From contig NZ_JXMS01000004.1 in assembly GCF_001672295.1 (NCBI RefSeq), forward strand, positions 95,330-159,329: DNA of 64,000 nt, in the 5' to 3' direction. The DNA is from Halodesulfovibrio spirochaetisodalis (GTDB taxonomy: Bacteria; Desulfobacterota; Desulfovibrionia; Desulfovibrionales; Desulfovibrionaceae). The translations under genes were made by a program, and so were the position numbers. Of the stretch, positions 18,279-26,657 are shown piece after piece. Under the pieces are notes generated by a model. It saw nothing but the letters and a program-made list of their open reading frames with translations, was not told the origin of the DNA and searched no databases. How positions within the stretch are numbered: position 1 is the stretch's first letter; every line of letters starts with the position of its first letter.

Positions 18279-18722
18279 CTATGCGAGCTTTGCGCGAACT
18301 GATGCGCTCAGTTTCTTACCGTCTACGCGACCTTTGTATTCTGCCATAATGGCATTCATTACCTTACCCATATCCTGCATACCGGAAGCACCGGTTTCAG
18401 CTACGGTTTTGGTAACGAGCTCTTCAAGCTCTTCATCGGAAAGCTGGCTTGGCAGGTATGTCTGCAAAACTTCAAGCTCTGCAACTTCTTTTTCTGCAAG
18501 GTCTTCACGATTTGCCGCGCGGAACTGTTCAATAGAGTCCTGACGCTGCTTCGCCTGCTTCATCACAACATCAAGCATTTCTTCTTCAGTAAGTTCACGC
18601 TTGAGGTCAATCTGCATATTTTTCGCAGCAGTTTTCAGATGACGCAGTACACCAAGTGCAACTTGCTCCTTGGCTTTGTAGGCAGTAATGTAATCTTTAT
18701 CGATCTGCTGAATAAGGCTCAT
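18279..18722 (-). CDS. GatB/YqeY domain protein
   Basis: A 147-residue YqeY-type protein, homologous to the C-terminal tRNA-binding tail domain of the amidotransferase GatB. It spans the full family length, with LGVLRHLKTAAKNMQID at the start, KQAKQRQDSIEQFRAANR in the middle and the C-terminal GKVMNAIMAEYKGRVDGKKL. Stand-alone YqeY proteins commonly sit beside rpsU and dnaG; their precise role is unsettled. The next gene starts 4 nt downstream. Confidence 0.93.
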   Translation of the reverse strand: MSLIQQIDKDYITAYKAKEQVALGVLRHLKTAAKNMQIDLKRELTEEEMLDVVMKQAKQRQDSIEQFRAANREDLAEKEVAELEVLQTYLPSQLSDEELEELVTKTVAETGASGMQDMGKVMNAIMAEYKGRVDGKKLSASVRAKLA

Positions 18723-18829
18723 GCTGTCACTCTTATCTAATTAAAGCATAGAATAATGCGGGGATTCGATAACGAACCCCCGCTAAGAAGCATCTATTCG
18801 ATGCACCCGCCGTAGCGGAGAACACAGTA

Positions 18830-19033
18830 CTAGTACTGGTTCATCTTTCTCATCTTCTTAAGAAGACGTTTACGGGCGGCTGCTTTCTTCTTCTTACGCA
18901 TTACGCTAGGTTTTTCGAAATGCTGACGTTTTTTCATTTCTGAAAGAATGCCTGCCTTTTCTACCTGCTTCTTAAAGCGGCGAAGCGCGATGTCGAAGTT
19001 GTAGTCGCTATCATCAAGATATACGCCTGGCAT
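18830..19033 (-). CDS. rpsU: 30S ribosomal protein S21
   Basis: A 67-residue, very basic S21. The conserved [20 protein letters not shown] leads into [22 protein letters not shown] in overlapping register. S21 helps mRNA binding on the small subunit. The ATG follows AAGGTGGTG. It is the first gene of the macromolecular-synthesis operon. A GC-rich inverted repeat (near 18760-18785) lies between rpsU and yqeY and may lower readthrough or be an RNA-processing site. Confidence 0.97.
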   Translation of the reverse strand: MPGVYLDDSDYNFDIALRRFKKQVEKAGILSEMKKRQHFEKPSVMRKKKKAAARKRLLKKMRKMNQY

Positions 19034-19094
19034 GAAATATCACCACCTTCTTTACTTACTATCTCAAGCAAAATCACGCTCAAGACAAGAGCAC

Positions 19095-19123
19095 AATCTA
19101 CGGGCGTATTTATTTTTTTGCAA
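19095..19123 (-). promoter_or_regulatory. Likely sigma-70 promoter of rpsU operon
   Basis: On the minus strand TTGCAA (19123-19118), a 17-nt spacer and TAGATT (19100-19095) lie about 62 nt upstream of the rpsU ATG. The -35 matches the one used at tRNA-Pro copies 2 and 3. Predicted by eye. Confidence 0.55.
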
Positions 19124-19146
19124 GTTATTTTTTATTACTTACACAT

Positions 19147-19182
19147 AAAAAAAAGCCTGCTTAAACTAGCAGGCTTTTTTTA
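19147..19182 (-). terminator. Intrinsic terminator of hup operon
   Basis: The stem AAAAAAGCCTGCT/AGCAGGCTTTTTT has a 6-nt loop and T-runs both ways. It lies just past the small membrane-protein gene. Confidence 0.88.
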
Positions 19183-19192
19183 ACAAACAAAA

Positions 19193-19375
19193 CTAATGAC
19201 TGTGTCCGTGATTATCATGCTTAGCATGAAGAATGGACTTAAGAATTACGTAACCGAGTCCACCAAGAATTACGAACAGAACAGCATAAAATGCTCCGAA
19301 GAATACAAAGTGGTCAGGCATCCACCAAGGGATATCCTGAGGCAATGCGCTATGCAAAGTTTCACCGTGCAGCAT
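19193..19375 (-). CDS. Small single-pass membrane protein with histidine-rich tail
   Basis: 60 residues: a short polar start, one membrane segment (about residues 22-46, VFFGAFYAVLFVILGGLGYV) and the tail HAKHDNHGHSH. An AGGAGG lies 7 nt before the ATG, so it is well translated. It starts 17 nt after HU and shares its transcript. I do not recognise the family. The His-rich tail could bind a metal or just be a charged cytoplasmic end; no enzyme motif is present. Confidence 0.8.
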   Translation of the reverse strand: MLHGETLHSALPQDIPWWMPDHFVFFGAFYAVLFVILGGLGYVILKSILHAKHDNHGHSH

Positions 19376-19392
19376 AATAAAGCCTCCTGCTA

Positions 19393-19665
19393 CTACTTAA
19401 CAGCTTCTTTGAGCAGCTTTCCTGGGCGGAATTTTACTACTTTAGTTTCTGGAATGATAATTGGCTCACCGCTCTGCGGGTTGCGTCCCAAGCGCTCTTT
19501 GCGCTCTTCAACAACAAAAGTACCAAAACCTGTTAAAGTCAGTTTACCTTCAGCCACAAGAACTTCCTGTACAGATTCGAGAAATGCGTTCAGGGAGCGT
19601 TCTGCATTCGCTTTGGTAAGGTTCGCCTTCTCAGCAATTCTTTCTACGAGTTCCGCTTTGGTCAC
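19393..19665 (-). CDS. hup: HU family DNA-binding protein
   Basis: A 90-residue histone-like protein that bends and compacts DNA. It has the full HU pattern: start [20 protein letters not shown], the [12 protein letters not shown] strand pair, and the [17 protein letters not shown] arm with the conserved proline. The start is GTG at 19665 because AGGAGG lies 8 nt upstream and this gives the canonical 90-residue length; the frame continues upstream to 19713 without support. Confidence 0.95.
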   Translation of the reverse strand: MTKAELVERIAEKANLTKANAERSLNAFLESVQEVLVAEGKLTLTGFGTFVVEERKERLGRNPQSGEPIIIPETKVVKFRPGKLLKEAVK

Positions 19666-19769
19666 GGCCACGTCCTCCTCTCTGGGGTTGCAATAATTTT
19701 CGCCAAAGCGCACACACTCCAGCTACAAAAATATTACTGTTATTTGAGATATCAGCCCAAACTTGTTAG

Positions 19770-19798
19770 TCGATACCAGATGCATGCAGCATATGCAA
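19770..19798 (-). promoter_or_regulatory. Possible hup promoter
   Basis: On the minus strand TTGCAT (19798-19793), 17 nt, then TATCGA (19775-19770), about 105 nt upstream of the HU start. The -10 is a weak match. Confidence 0.35.
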
Positions 19799-19836
19799 CG
19801 GTTTATACGCTCTAACGCCTTGCAATTAGGGCTTTC

Positions 19837-20655
19837 CTACTTTTTAGGGCAACTTTTCAGTGCATCGGCAAGCAGTTGGAACTGACGTGTCGTTAATGTC
19901 TCAGGCCTTGCTGTCCCTACTACTCCGGCTTTCTCCAATGCATCGTCAATACCTGAAGCAATGCAACCCTTTAATATCTTCTGCAATTGTTTTCGGCGTT
20001 GCTGGAAGGTAACTTTAAGTAACCAGGAAAGCGCCGCAGGGTCAAAATCGCGTTCTTCAACAGGAATAGGTACAAAACTGAGTACAGCAGAATCAACTTT
20101 AGGACGCGGGATAAACACACCGGGAGGAACAATGAACTCGCGTTTAGGCTTACAAAAACTCTGCAGCCATACAGAAAGAGCCCCGTACTGTTTAGATGAA
20201 GGCGCAGCAACAATTCTGTCACCAACCTCTTTTTGAATCATAAAAACAGCACGCTTAAGACCTGTGGCTTTGCTCAAAATATCCCACATAAGCGGAGAAG
20301 CAACGTTGTACGGAAGGTTCCCGATGACTTTCCACGGCTTATCAGAGGTAAGATTTTCCCATGGAAACAGTAACGCATCAGTAAGGACAACCTGAAGTTC
20401 CGGATCGCCTGCAGGCGGCTGGCGCTTATGCTCATGCGCCCAGTGATTGTCTTTTTCAAGAATAGTGAACCATGCCGGCTTGCGGTCATGAATAAGATGT
20501 GTCAGCGCTCCAGGGCCGGGGCCGATTTCGATGACATGGTCATCGGCTTCAATCTTAAGCGCATCAACAATGCGGTTGGCTGTATTTTTGTCCTGCAGAA
20601 AGTTCTGCCCAAGACTTTTCTTCGCGCGTGGTCCTTGCTTAATATCCAGTGCCAT
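19837..20655 (-). CDS. rsmA: 16S rRNA (adenine1518/1519-N6)-dimethyltransferase
   Basis: A 272-residue SAM-dependent KsgA/RsmA enzyme that dimethylates two adjacent adenosines near the 16S 3' end. Motifs are KKSLGQNFLQDKNTANRIV, VIEIGPGPGALTHL (SAM binding), and the catalytic GNLPYNVASPLMW. It starts at ATG 20655, 23 nt after otsA; the longer frame overlapping otsA is rejected because the family starts right before the KKSLGQNF block. The ribosome site is poor, so coupling to otsA is likely. Confidence 0.95.
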   Translation of the reverse strand: MALDIKQGPRAKKSLGQNFLQDKNTANRIVDALKIEADDHVIEIGPGPGALTHLIHDRKPAWFTILEKDNHWAHEHKRQPPAGDPELQVVLTDALLFPWENLTSDKPWKVIGNLPYNVASPLMWDILSKATGLKRAVFMIQKEVGDRIVAAPSSKQYGALSVWLQSFCKPKREFIVPPGVFIPRPKVDSAVLSFVPIPVEERDFDPAALSWLLKVTFQQRRKQLQKILKGCIASGIDDALEKAGVVGTARPETLTTRQFQLLADALKSCPKK

Positions 20656-20678
20656 GTATGTATATCCAGACAGGTAGA

Positions 20679-22109
20679 CTATGGTGCAAACGCAGATGCA
20701 AAGAAGCTGTCTACCCATTTAAAAATGTCGTTTTTGCGGATTGATTCCCGCATTCTATCCATCCGTTTCCGCCGCTCACCTTCATCCATCATATATGCCT
20801 GATGGATAGCAGCAGCTACACCTTCTACATCAAAAGGATTCACCAGTATAGCCCCATTTCTGAGCTGTGCGGCGGCACCGGCAAACTCACTCAACACCAG
20901 CACGCCGTTACGTTCAACATTGGCAGCACAGTACTCTTTCGCCACCAGATTCATCCCGTCCCGAAGCGGTGTAACCAACGCAATATTGCTTGCGCGGTAA
21001 TACGCAAGCAGCTCTTCAAAATTGAGATTTTTGTACTGATAGTGGATTGCCACATAGCCGGGCTCAGAAAATTCACCATTTATCTGTCCAACAAGCCTTT
21101 CAATTTCCTTTTTCAGCTTCGCATACAACGGAATCGTCGCCCTGCTCGGCACAACTACTTGGAGCAGGCTTAATTTTCCCCGCAATTCCGGATAACGGGT
21201 AAACAATTTTTGCATGGCATGAAGTCGATGTGGAATACCTTTTGTATAATCAAGCCTGTCCACACCAAGAATGATCTTTCTATCCGGCAACGCACTGTGC
21301 ACATGCTGAGCCTGCTTGCGAACCACTGCAGAACGGGCTGTTCTGTAGAATTTTTTATAGTCAATGCTGATGGGAAATGCGCCTATCCTGATTGTTCTCC
21401 CGCCAACTTTCGCAGTCACCACCTGCCCGCGTCCGGTTACTTTCACATGAGGCGCCAGAATAGAAATTGCCTGAATAAAATTGCGGCGATCATGCAGCGT
21501 CTGAAAACCAATCTGGTCAAACTCAAGCAGCGCGTTCAATAATTCTGAACGCCACGGAAGACGCCTGAAGCTGTCCACAGCCGGAAACGGAATGTGCAGG
21601 AAAAACCCTGTCCGCCGATTGTCGCCAGCTTCACGCATATACTTTGCCACATGCATAAGATGATAATCATGCACCCATACATAATCATCTGCATTGCCGC
21701 TTTCTACCGTTTTACAAGCAAACAATGCGTTCACATCCAGATAGGTCTGCCAGTAATCAGGATTAAAATTACATTCAAACTGCGAATCATGGAAAAGAGG
21801 CCATATTATCTGGTTGGTAAACCCGAAATAAAAATTGGCTATCTGCTCATGGGTCAACCCCACCTGCTGTAACGTGTAGCCTGTTTCCTGTGAAAAAAGA
21901 CGCAGTGCTGCATCCACTCCCTCCACATCCGGAGCGCCGGACCAGCCTATCCATGTACCTTTATTTACAGTCAATACCGGAGTTAATGCTGTCACTAACC
22001 CACCAGAAACAGGGGAAGAATGACAGGTGCCACCTGCGCACTCTAACGAAACTGGCAATCTGTTTGAAACAACAATTACGCCCTGACCGGCTCCAGATGT
22101 CTTGGACAT
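20679..22109 (-). CDS. otsA: Trehalose-6-phosphate synthase
   Basis: A 476-residue GT20 enzyme joining UDP-glucose and glucose 6-phosphate to trehalose 6-phosphate. Signatures are [10 protein letters not shown] at the start, GWSG (phosphate contact), [29 protein letters not shown], and [15 protein letters not shown] with VLSEFAGAA near the C-terminus. The ATG follows AAAGGAG. With otsB it makes trehalose, most likely as an osmolyte. ugd at 1224 shares the UDP-glucose precursor. Confidence 0.96.
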   Translation of the reverse strand: MSKTSGAGQGVIVVSNRLPVSLECAGGTCHSSPVSGGLVTALTPVLTVNKGTWIGWSGAPDVEGVDAALRLFSQETGYTLQQVGLTHEQIANFYFGFTNQIIWPLFHDSQFECNFNPDYWQTYLDVNALFACKTVESGNADDYVWVHDYHLMHVAKYMREAGDNRRTGFFLHIPFPAVDSFRRLPWRSELLNALLEFDQIGFQTLHDRRNFIQAISILAPHVKVTGRGQVVTAKVGGRTIRIGAFPISIDYKKFYRTARSAVVRKQAQHVHSALPDRKIILGVDRLDYTKGIPHRLHAMQKLFTRYPELRGKLSLLQVVVPSRATIPLYAKLKKEIERLVGQINGEFSEPGYVAIHYQYKNLNFEELLAYYRASNIALVTPLRDGMNLVAKEYCAANVERNGVLVLSEFAGAAAQLRNGAILVNPFDVEGVAAAIHQAYMMDEGERRKRMDRMRESIRKNDIFKWVDSFFASAFAP

Positions 22110-22140
22110 GGGTACTCCTTTTACAGTTATTCAGCCTGTT

Positions 22141-22169
22141 AGAATACCCAGAGATGCGGATTGAAACAA
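22141..22169 (-). promoter_or_regulatory. Possible otsA-rsmA promoter
   Basis: On the minus strand TTGTTT (22169-22164), a 17-nt spacer and TATTCT (22146-22141), about 32 nt upstream of the otsA ATG. It lies after the otsB terminator, consistent with otsA having its own promoter. Confidence 0.4.
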
Positions 22170-22339
22170 TGAGAGTATATCCAGATTGACGACAAATCCG
22201 CACATTGCGACCCCATTACGACAACGTCAGACGGTCACGTCTGCCTTTCCATGCTTCGAAGCATACGATTTCTCAATACATAACAAACCGTTGCTCTAGC
22301 CAGACAGATAGGAGATTCGACAATAACCTCTATCTTCAA

Positions 22340-22377
22340 TAAAAAACCCCGCACTGTTTTTTCAGTACGGGGTAAAA
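22340..22377 (-). terminator. Intrinsic terminator after otsB
   Basis: The minus strand reads ACCCCGTACTG, a loop of A, CAGTGCGGGGT, then six T. There is one mismatch in the 11-bp stem. It separates otsB from otsA. Confidence 0.82.
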
Positions 22378-22392
22378 ATATATATAGCTAAA

Positions 22393-23205
22393 CTAGGACA
22401 AAGACGACGCAGCAGCATTGATAAAATCAATTATGTGTCGACCATCCGGTCTTTCAGGAAGCAGCCATTTTGCAGCTGAAACGCGCGGTTCACGGCCTAT
22501 AAGAATAGTATGTCCCTGCTCTCCCAGCGCGCGGAATGCATCTTCATCCGTCACGTCATCACCGATGTACGCTGTGACAGCATCCTTTGGCTCTTCTTCA
22601 AGAACAGAATAAATCGCACGGGACTTATTGATGCCGGGAACACGCATCTCAACGCCTTCGTGAAAATCCAGAAGCTCGAGTCCGAATTCTTCCGCGACCG
22701 GCTCCCACAATTCTTCCACATCTGTCAGGTATTGCGGAATAAGCTCAGCATTTATGCTGCTGACATGCGCAGCAACGCTGCTGGGCTTGCGCTCAATAGC
22801 ATGTGGAGCCAATAACGATGCGACCTTGGAGGCTGCAATCTGCAATCCCTCTTTGGCTTTTTCTGAGATGGCTACTTCTTCCAGCTTCCCTGACGGCCTG
22901 AGGTGCTCGCAACCATGGGAACCCCACGCTTCAAACGGCAGTCGACTTTGCAACAAAGGCTGAATCTCTAGGACCCTGCGCCCGCTCACAAGCACTGTAC
23001 GGCAATGCTTGACTACAAGAAGTCGTTCAAAAGCCTCCCGCACACCATCATACGGAAGGGCGTTGTCTCTGTCCGGCACAATTGGCGCCAGCGTACCGTC
23101 ATAATCAAAAAAGAGAACCGCCCTGCGACAGGCAGCCAGTTGTTGTCCGAAATCAGCCTGCTGTTCAGCTGTCCACACTTTTGTCATGGCTGTCATGGTC
23201 TCCAT
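22393..23205 (-). CDS. otsB: Trehalose-6-phosphate phosphatase
   Basis: A 270-residue HAD-family phosphatase that removes phosphate from trehalose 6-phosphate. Motif I is FFDYDGTLAPI; the substrate-cap segment is AWGSHGCEHLRP; motifs III and IV are in the GINKSRAI and YIGDDVTDEDAFRAL region. It overlaps the DUF2062 gene by 41 nt. The first ATG (23205) is used; ATGs at 23196 and 23187 are close alternatives with no clear winner. Confidence 0.94.
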   Translation of the reverse strand: METMTAMTKVWTAEQQADFGQQLAACRRAVLFFDYDGTLAPIVPDRDNALPYDGVREAFERLLVVKHCRTVLVSGRRVLEIQPLLQSRLPFEAWGSHGCEHLRPSGKLEEVAISEKAKEGLQIAASKVASLLAPHAIERKPSSVAAHVSSINAELIPQYLTDVEELWEPVAEEFGLELLDFHEGVEMRVPGINKSRAIYSVLEEEPKDAVTAYIGDDVTDEDAFRALGEQGHTILIGREPRVSAAKWLLPERPDGRHIIDFINAAASSLS

Positions 23206-23686
23206 GCTTACTCTTATACTGCTTGATAAGTCGGATCATGCGGCGCTGACGGAACCGTGTAACTGCCCTGAACGTAATAAAATAGGACAAAATAGAACAT
23301 GGCACTGCCATTATCAGCCCGCCTGTCATCATAACGATAACAATACCACCACCCTGCTCAAGCAGATCTTTAAGTTCCATATGATGCGGATCGAACGAAA
23401 CATCAATAGGAATAAGCCAGTTACCTATAATAAAACAGGCAGTATAAAATGGAACCCAGTTTAACGGGTTGGATATCCACGTACCTGCTGCCGCTGCAAT
23501 TTTGCTGCATCGTACCACAAACGCAAGTGCAACAGCCACCACTGTCTGAAACGGAAGAATAGGCAAGCAGCCGGAAAAAACCCCGACAGCCATACCCAAC
23601 GCAATAGAATGGGTTGAAACTTTCAACCGCATTACGCGGAGATAATTGTATTTAATCGCCCGCTTAAATGAGACCCAAAACCGCAC
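23165..23686 (-). CDS. DUF2062 membrane protein
   Basis: 173 residues with the DUF2062 pattern: a basic N-terminus, then ALGMAVGVFSGCLPILPFQT, the loop WISNPLNWVPFY, and a second membrane pair near residues 115-140. The family is small integral membrane proteins of unknown function. The start is GTG 23686, giving a GAGGAG with a 6-nt spacer; the TTG next to it is worse. It starts 23 nt after the EF-G gene and overlaps otsB. Confidence 0.88.
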   Translation of the reverse strand: MRFWVSFKRAIKYNYLRVMRLKVSTHSIALGMAVGVFSGCLPILPFQTVVAVALAFVVRCSKIAAAAGTWISNPLNWVPFYTACFIIGNWLIPIDVSFDPHHMELKDLLEQGGGIVIVMMTGGLIMAVPCSILSYFITFRAVTRFRQRRMIRLIKQYKSKHGDHDSHDKSVDS

Positions 23687-23709
23687 CAAAAACTCCTCGT
23701 TTCTGACCC

Positions 23710-25749
23710 TTACGACAGTGTATCAAATCGTAAGAATTGAATTACAAGCCCCGCACGCCCCTGTGTTACAGAGCGCAAATCGGTAGAAAACCCGAAAAGA
23801 CTGCACATTGGAGCCAACGCTTGCACCATCTTCAATCCTGCACGGTCAAAAAGGTTTTCAACTTTTGCGCCTTTCGCGCCAAGCAGGCTGATAGCATCCC
23901 CGACATTTTCATCCGGAACAGAAATCTCTACATCCATAATCGGCTCAAGCAATTCCGGCTTTGCATTTGCCAATGCAGCCTTCAATGCCATGCCCGCAGC
24001 CATACGATACCCTGGTTCTGAAGAGCTGTCAGTTCGCTTAATTTCCTGCACTGTGACCTCTACGTCCTGCACAGGATACCCCTTGATAACCCCGCATTGC
24101 AAGCCGTCCAGAACCCCCTGCTCCACAGCATCAACCCATGCTGTAGGCCACTCTGATGTATCAAACGCAAACCGGACAACATTACCTGAATCACGCTCAC
24201 GGGGTGCAACAGAAAGACTTGCGTACCCGTAGTGCTTTTTCTCACCGAGTTCGCGGTCAAATTCTTCCACAGCAGCACCGGTGCCACTGATTGTTTCCTG
24301 ATACACGACCTGCGGATTACCCACACGCGGAGCAACATGGTATTCTCTGCGCAGTCGATCTACCACAACCTCAAGGTGCAGCTCTCCCATACCTGAAATA
24401 ACCCGCTGCCCTGTTTCTGGACTCTGCTCATACTGCAATGTCGGGTCTTCAAGCAAAAGCTTTTCAAGGACCTCATCAAGTTTATCTGCTTCTTCAGAGT
24501 TTGAAGGCTCAAGCGCACGGGAAATTACAGGACGATAGCCGGAAATATTTTCGAGTACGTACGGCTGTGCTTCTGTTGCCAGAGAATCGCCTGTTCGGGC
24601 AAATTTCATTCCCGCCAGAGCAACAATTTCTCCGGCACGGGCTTCTTCCACCTGCTCCCTGTGGCTTGCATGCAGCATATAAAGACGAGCCGGTTTTTCT
24701 TTTTTCCCCTGAGTACTGTTATGCACATAGTCACCGGAGCGCAGTGTACCGGAGTAAATACGGGCAAGAACCATTTTTCGCCCTTCATCCATATACACTT
24801 TAAACGCAAGCGCAGCTAGCGGGCTGTCCGGTGCAATGACAAGCTCTTCAGTTGTTCCAAGATCAGGCCTGAGCGCTTTGGGTGCTGTTACATCAAGCGG
24901 GGACGGAAGATAATCAAACGCACCATCCAGTACGCACTGAACACCGCAATTCCGCAGTGCTGAACCACTGAAAACCGGCGTAATTTTCAACTCCAACGTA
25001 GCCTTGCGGATACATTCTTTTATCTTTTCAAGCGGTATTGTTTCACCCGAAAGATACATTTCCATAATGTCGTCGTCGAAATCAGCCACTGTTTCCAGCA
25101 GACGTTCGTGCCACTCCTCTGCAAATGCCAGTTCAGCACCTTCCAGCGGAGAGCGCGAGTATTCACGCCCTTCTGTTTCCTGATCAAAATCGAGACGTTC
25201 GAGCGTCAACACGTCTGCAAGACCGTAAAATTCATCGCCTTCACCAAGCGGTGCCACCAGCACCAGCGGGGAGGCATTCAAGCGCTCGCGCATGGATTCC
25301 AGCACAGACATAAAATCCGCACCGAGTCTGTCCATCTTGTTGATGAACGCAATTTTAGGGACAGAAAATTTTTCTGACTGACGCCAGACAGTTTCTGACT
25401 GCGGTTCAACACCACCCACAGCACAAAAAACACCGACCGCACCATCCAGCACACGCAAAGAACGTTCTACTTCAATGGTAAAGTCAACATGCCCCGGGGT
25501 ATCGATGATATTGATGACGCCGTTGTTCCATTCACATGACGTACATGCTGAAGCAATAGTAATTCCACGTTCCTGCTCTTCCGGCATAAAGTCCATGGTT
25601 GCAGTGCCTTCATGCACTTCGCCCATGCGATATATCTTGTCAGTATAATACAGAATACGTTCTGTAAGAGTGGTTTTTCCGGCATCAATGTGCGCAATAA
25701 TACCAATATTTCTCAAGCTGTTCAGATACGAAGTCGTGCTCTTGCCCAT
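23710..25749 (-). CDS. Elongation factor G paralogue (EF-G2 type)
   Basis: A 679-residue translational GTPase with all five EF-G domains: G1 AHIDAGKTTLTER, G2/switch I around MPEEQERGITI, G3 DTPGHVDFT, G4 NKMD, then domains II-V. It differs from canonical EF-G in the switch (ASACTSCEW), the domain IV loop (RTDSSSEPGYRMAAG) and the C-terminus. It is not next to rpsL, rpsG or tuf, so it is probably the second, non-str copy. Such paralogues may serve recycling or slow translocation; the role here is inferred. The ATG at 25749 follows AAGGTGG. Confidence 0.88.
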   Translation of the reverse strand: MGKSTTSYLNSLRNIGIIAHIDAGKTTLTERILYYTDKIYRMGEVHEGTATMDFMPEEQERGITIASACTSCEWNNGVINIIDTPGHVDFTIEVERSLRVLDGAVGVFCAVGGVEPQSETVWRQSEKFSVPKIAFINKMDRLGADFMSVLESMRERLNASPLVLVAPLGEGDEFYGLADVLTLERLDFDQETEGREYSRSPLEGAELAFAEEWHERLLETVADFDDDIMEMYLSGETIPLEKIKECIRKATLELKITPVFSGSALRNCGVQCVLDGAFDYLPSPLDVTAPKALRPDLGTTEELVIAPDSPLAALAFKVYMDEGRKMVLARIYSGTLRSGDYVHNSTQGKKEKPARLYMLHASHREQVEEARAGEIVALAGMKFARTGDSLATEAQPYVLENISGYRPVISRALEPSNSEEADKLDEVLEKLLLEDPTLQYEQSPETGQRVISGMGELHLEVVVDRLRREYHVAPRVGNPQVVYQETISGTGAAVEEFDRELGEKKHYGYASLSVAPRERDSGNVVRFAFDTSEWPTAWVDAVEQGVLDGLQCGVIKGYPVQDVEVTVQEIKRTDSSSEPGYRMAAGMALKAALANAKPELLEPIMDVEISVPDENVGDAISLLGAKGAKVENLFDRAGLKMVQALAPMCSLFGFSTDLRSVTQGRAGLVIQFLRFDTLS

Positions 25750-25776
25750 GCAATCCACCTTCACTCAAGTGAGAAA

Positions 25777-26601
25777 TTATACTTCGGAAAGAAGAGAAAA
25801 ACGTCGATGAATAAACCACTGTGGCACTAATTGCGGCCAAATCCAGCAGCCTTCCTGCCCTGCTCCTAATGAAACAGGTACGGTGTCCGGCACAGTATCC
25901 ACTACATCCGCCTCGCAACAAATAGCTGCAAGAGAAGAGACGGTTGCAAAATCATCCGCTGCCACATCCACAATGCTCAAATCAGGATGCGCCCATGAAA
26001 GCAAATCACGGTCAAAGGCACCACCGGAAACAATGCCGATAGACTTGTACTGCGGTTCAAACCAGACCTGTACTCCGCCTGACAATACACCTGCGTTATG
26101 AACAACCTGTCTTGCATCATCACCAAGCGCGAGAATTCTACCGCTCGCTCCTTCCACAGACAGCTCGTCCAATAACGTCGCAGTCTGTTCCTTGCTCACC
26201 TGCACGGCCATTTCTATGCCTGCCAGTTCAAGTGCAGCAAGACATTCCGCCGCAACAGGAGTTTCACCGGAGAACACCACGAGGATGTCTTCCACACCAC
26301 TGAGTAGTGGCATCATTGCAGCAGCCAGCAATCGAACACCGGACACATAGGAGGAGTCAACAATCACGGCTGTCCAGTCAACAGGACGGCTCTCTGCAAT
26401 AGAGATATGCCCCTGCCGCCAATGGTTCTCCTGCCTTCCCCATGTAACCTGAGGAGTGCCGTACAACACATGGAGCCTTGCAATGGTTGTTTTCAGCCAT
26501 GCGCGACGATTATCCGGCACGGCATCGTACGCAGAGCCGAACTGCTCATCATCGAGCGCAACGGACTCCAACCATTCAGGAAAAAAGCTATTATCAAACA
26601 T
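25777..26601 (-). CDS. Unrecognised protein, possibly Rossmann-like
   Basis: 274 residues starting MFDNSFFPEWLESVALDD. No motif was recognised with confidence. The middle has alternating strand-helix patterns (VRLLAAAMMPLLSGVEDIL, then a repeated Ala-rich strand-helix) resembling a nucleotide-binding fold, faintly like histidinol dehydrogenase, but that enzyme's active-site motifs are missing. No signal peptide or membrane segment. The ATG at 26601 has GGAG 6 nt upstream. It sits between lptG and the EF-G gene on the same strand with small gaps, so it is probably co-transcribed. Confidence 0.7.
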   Translation of the reverse strand: MFDNSFFPEWLESVALDDEQFGSAYDAVPDNRRAWLKTTIARLHVLYGTPQVTWGRQENHWRQGHISIAESRPVDWTAVIVDSSYVSGVRLLAAAMMPLLSGVEDILVVFSGETPVAAECLAALELAGIEMAVQVSKEQTATLLDELSVEGASGRILALGDDARQVVHNAGVLSGGVQVWFEPQYKSIGIVSGGAFDRDLLSWAHPDLSIVDVAADDFATVSSLAAICCEADVVDTVPDTVPVSLGAGQEGCWIWPQLVPQWFIHRRFSLLSEV

Positions 26602-26657
26602 ATATACTCCATACATGCATAGTCGCAAGTATGACAAATATTATTATATTTACGGAA

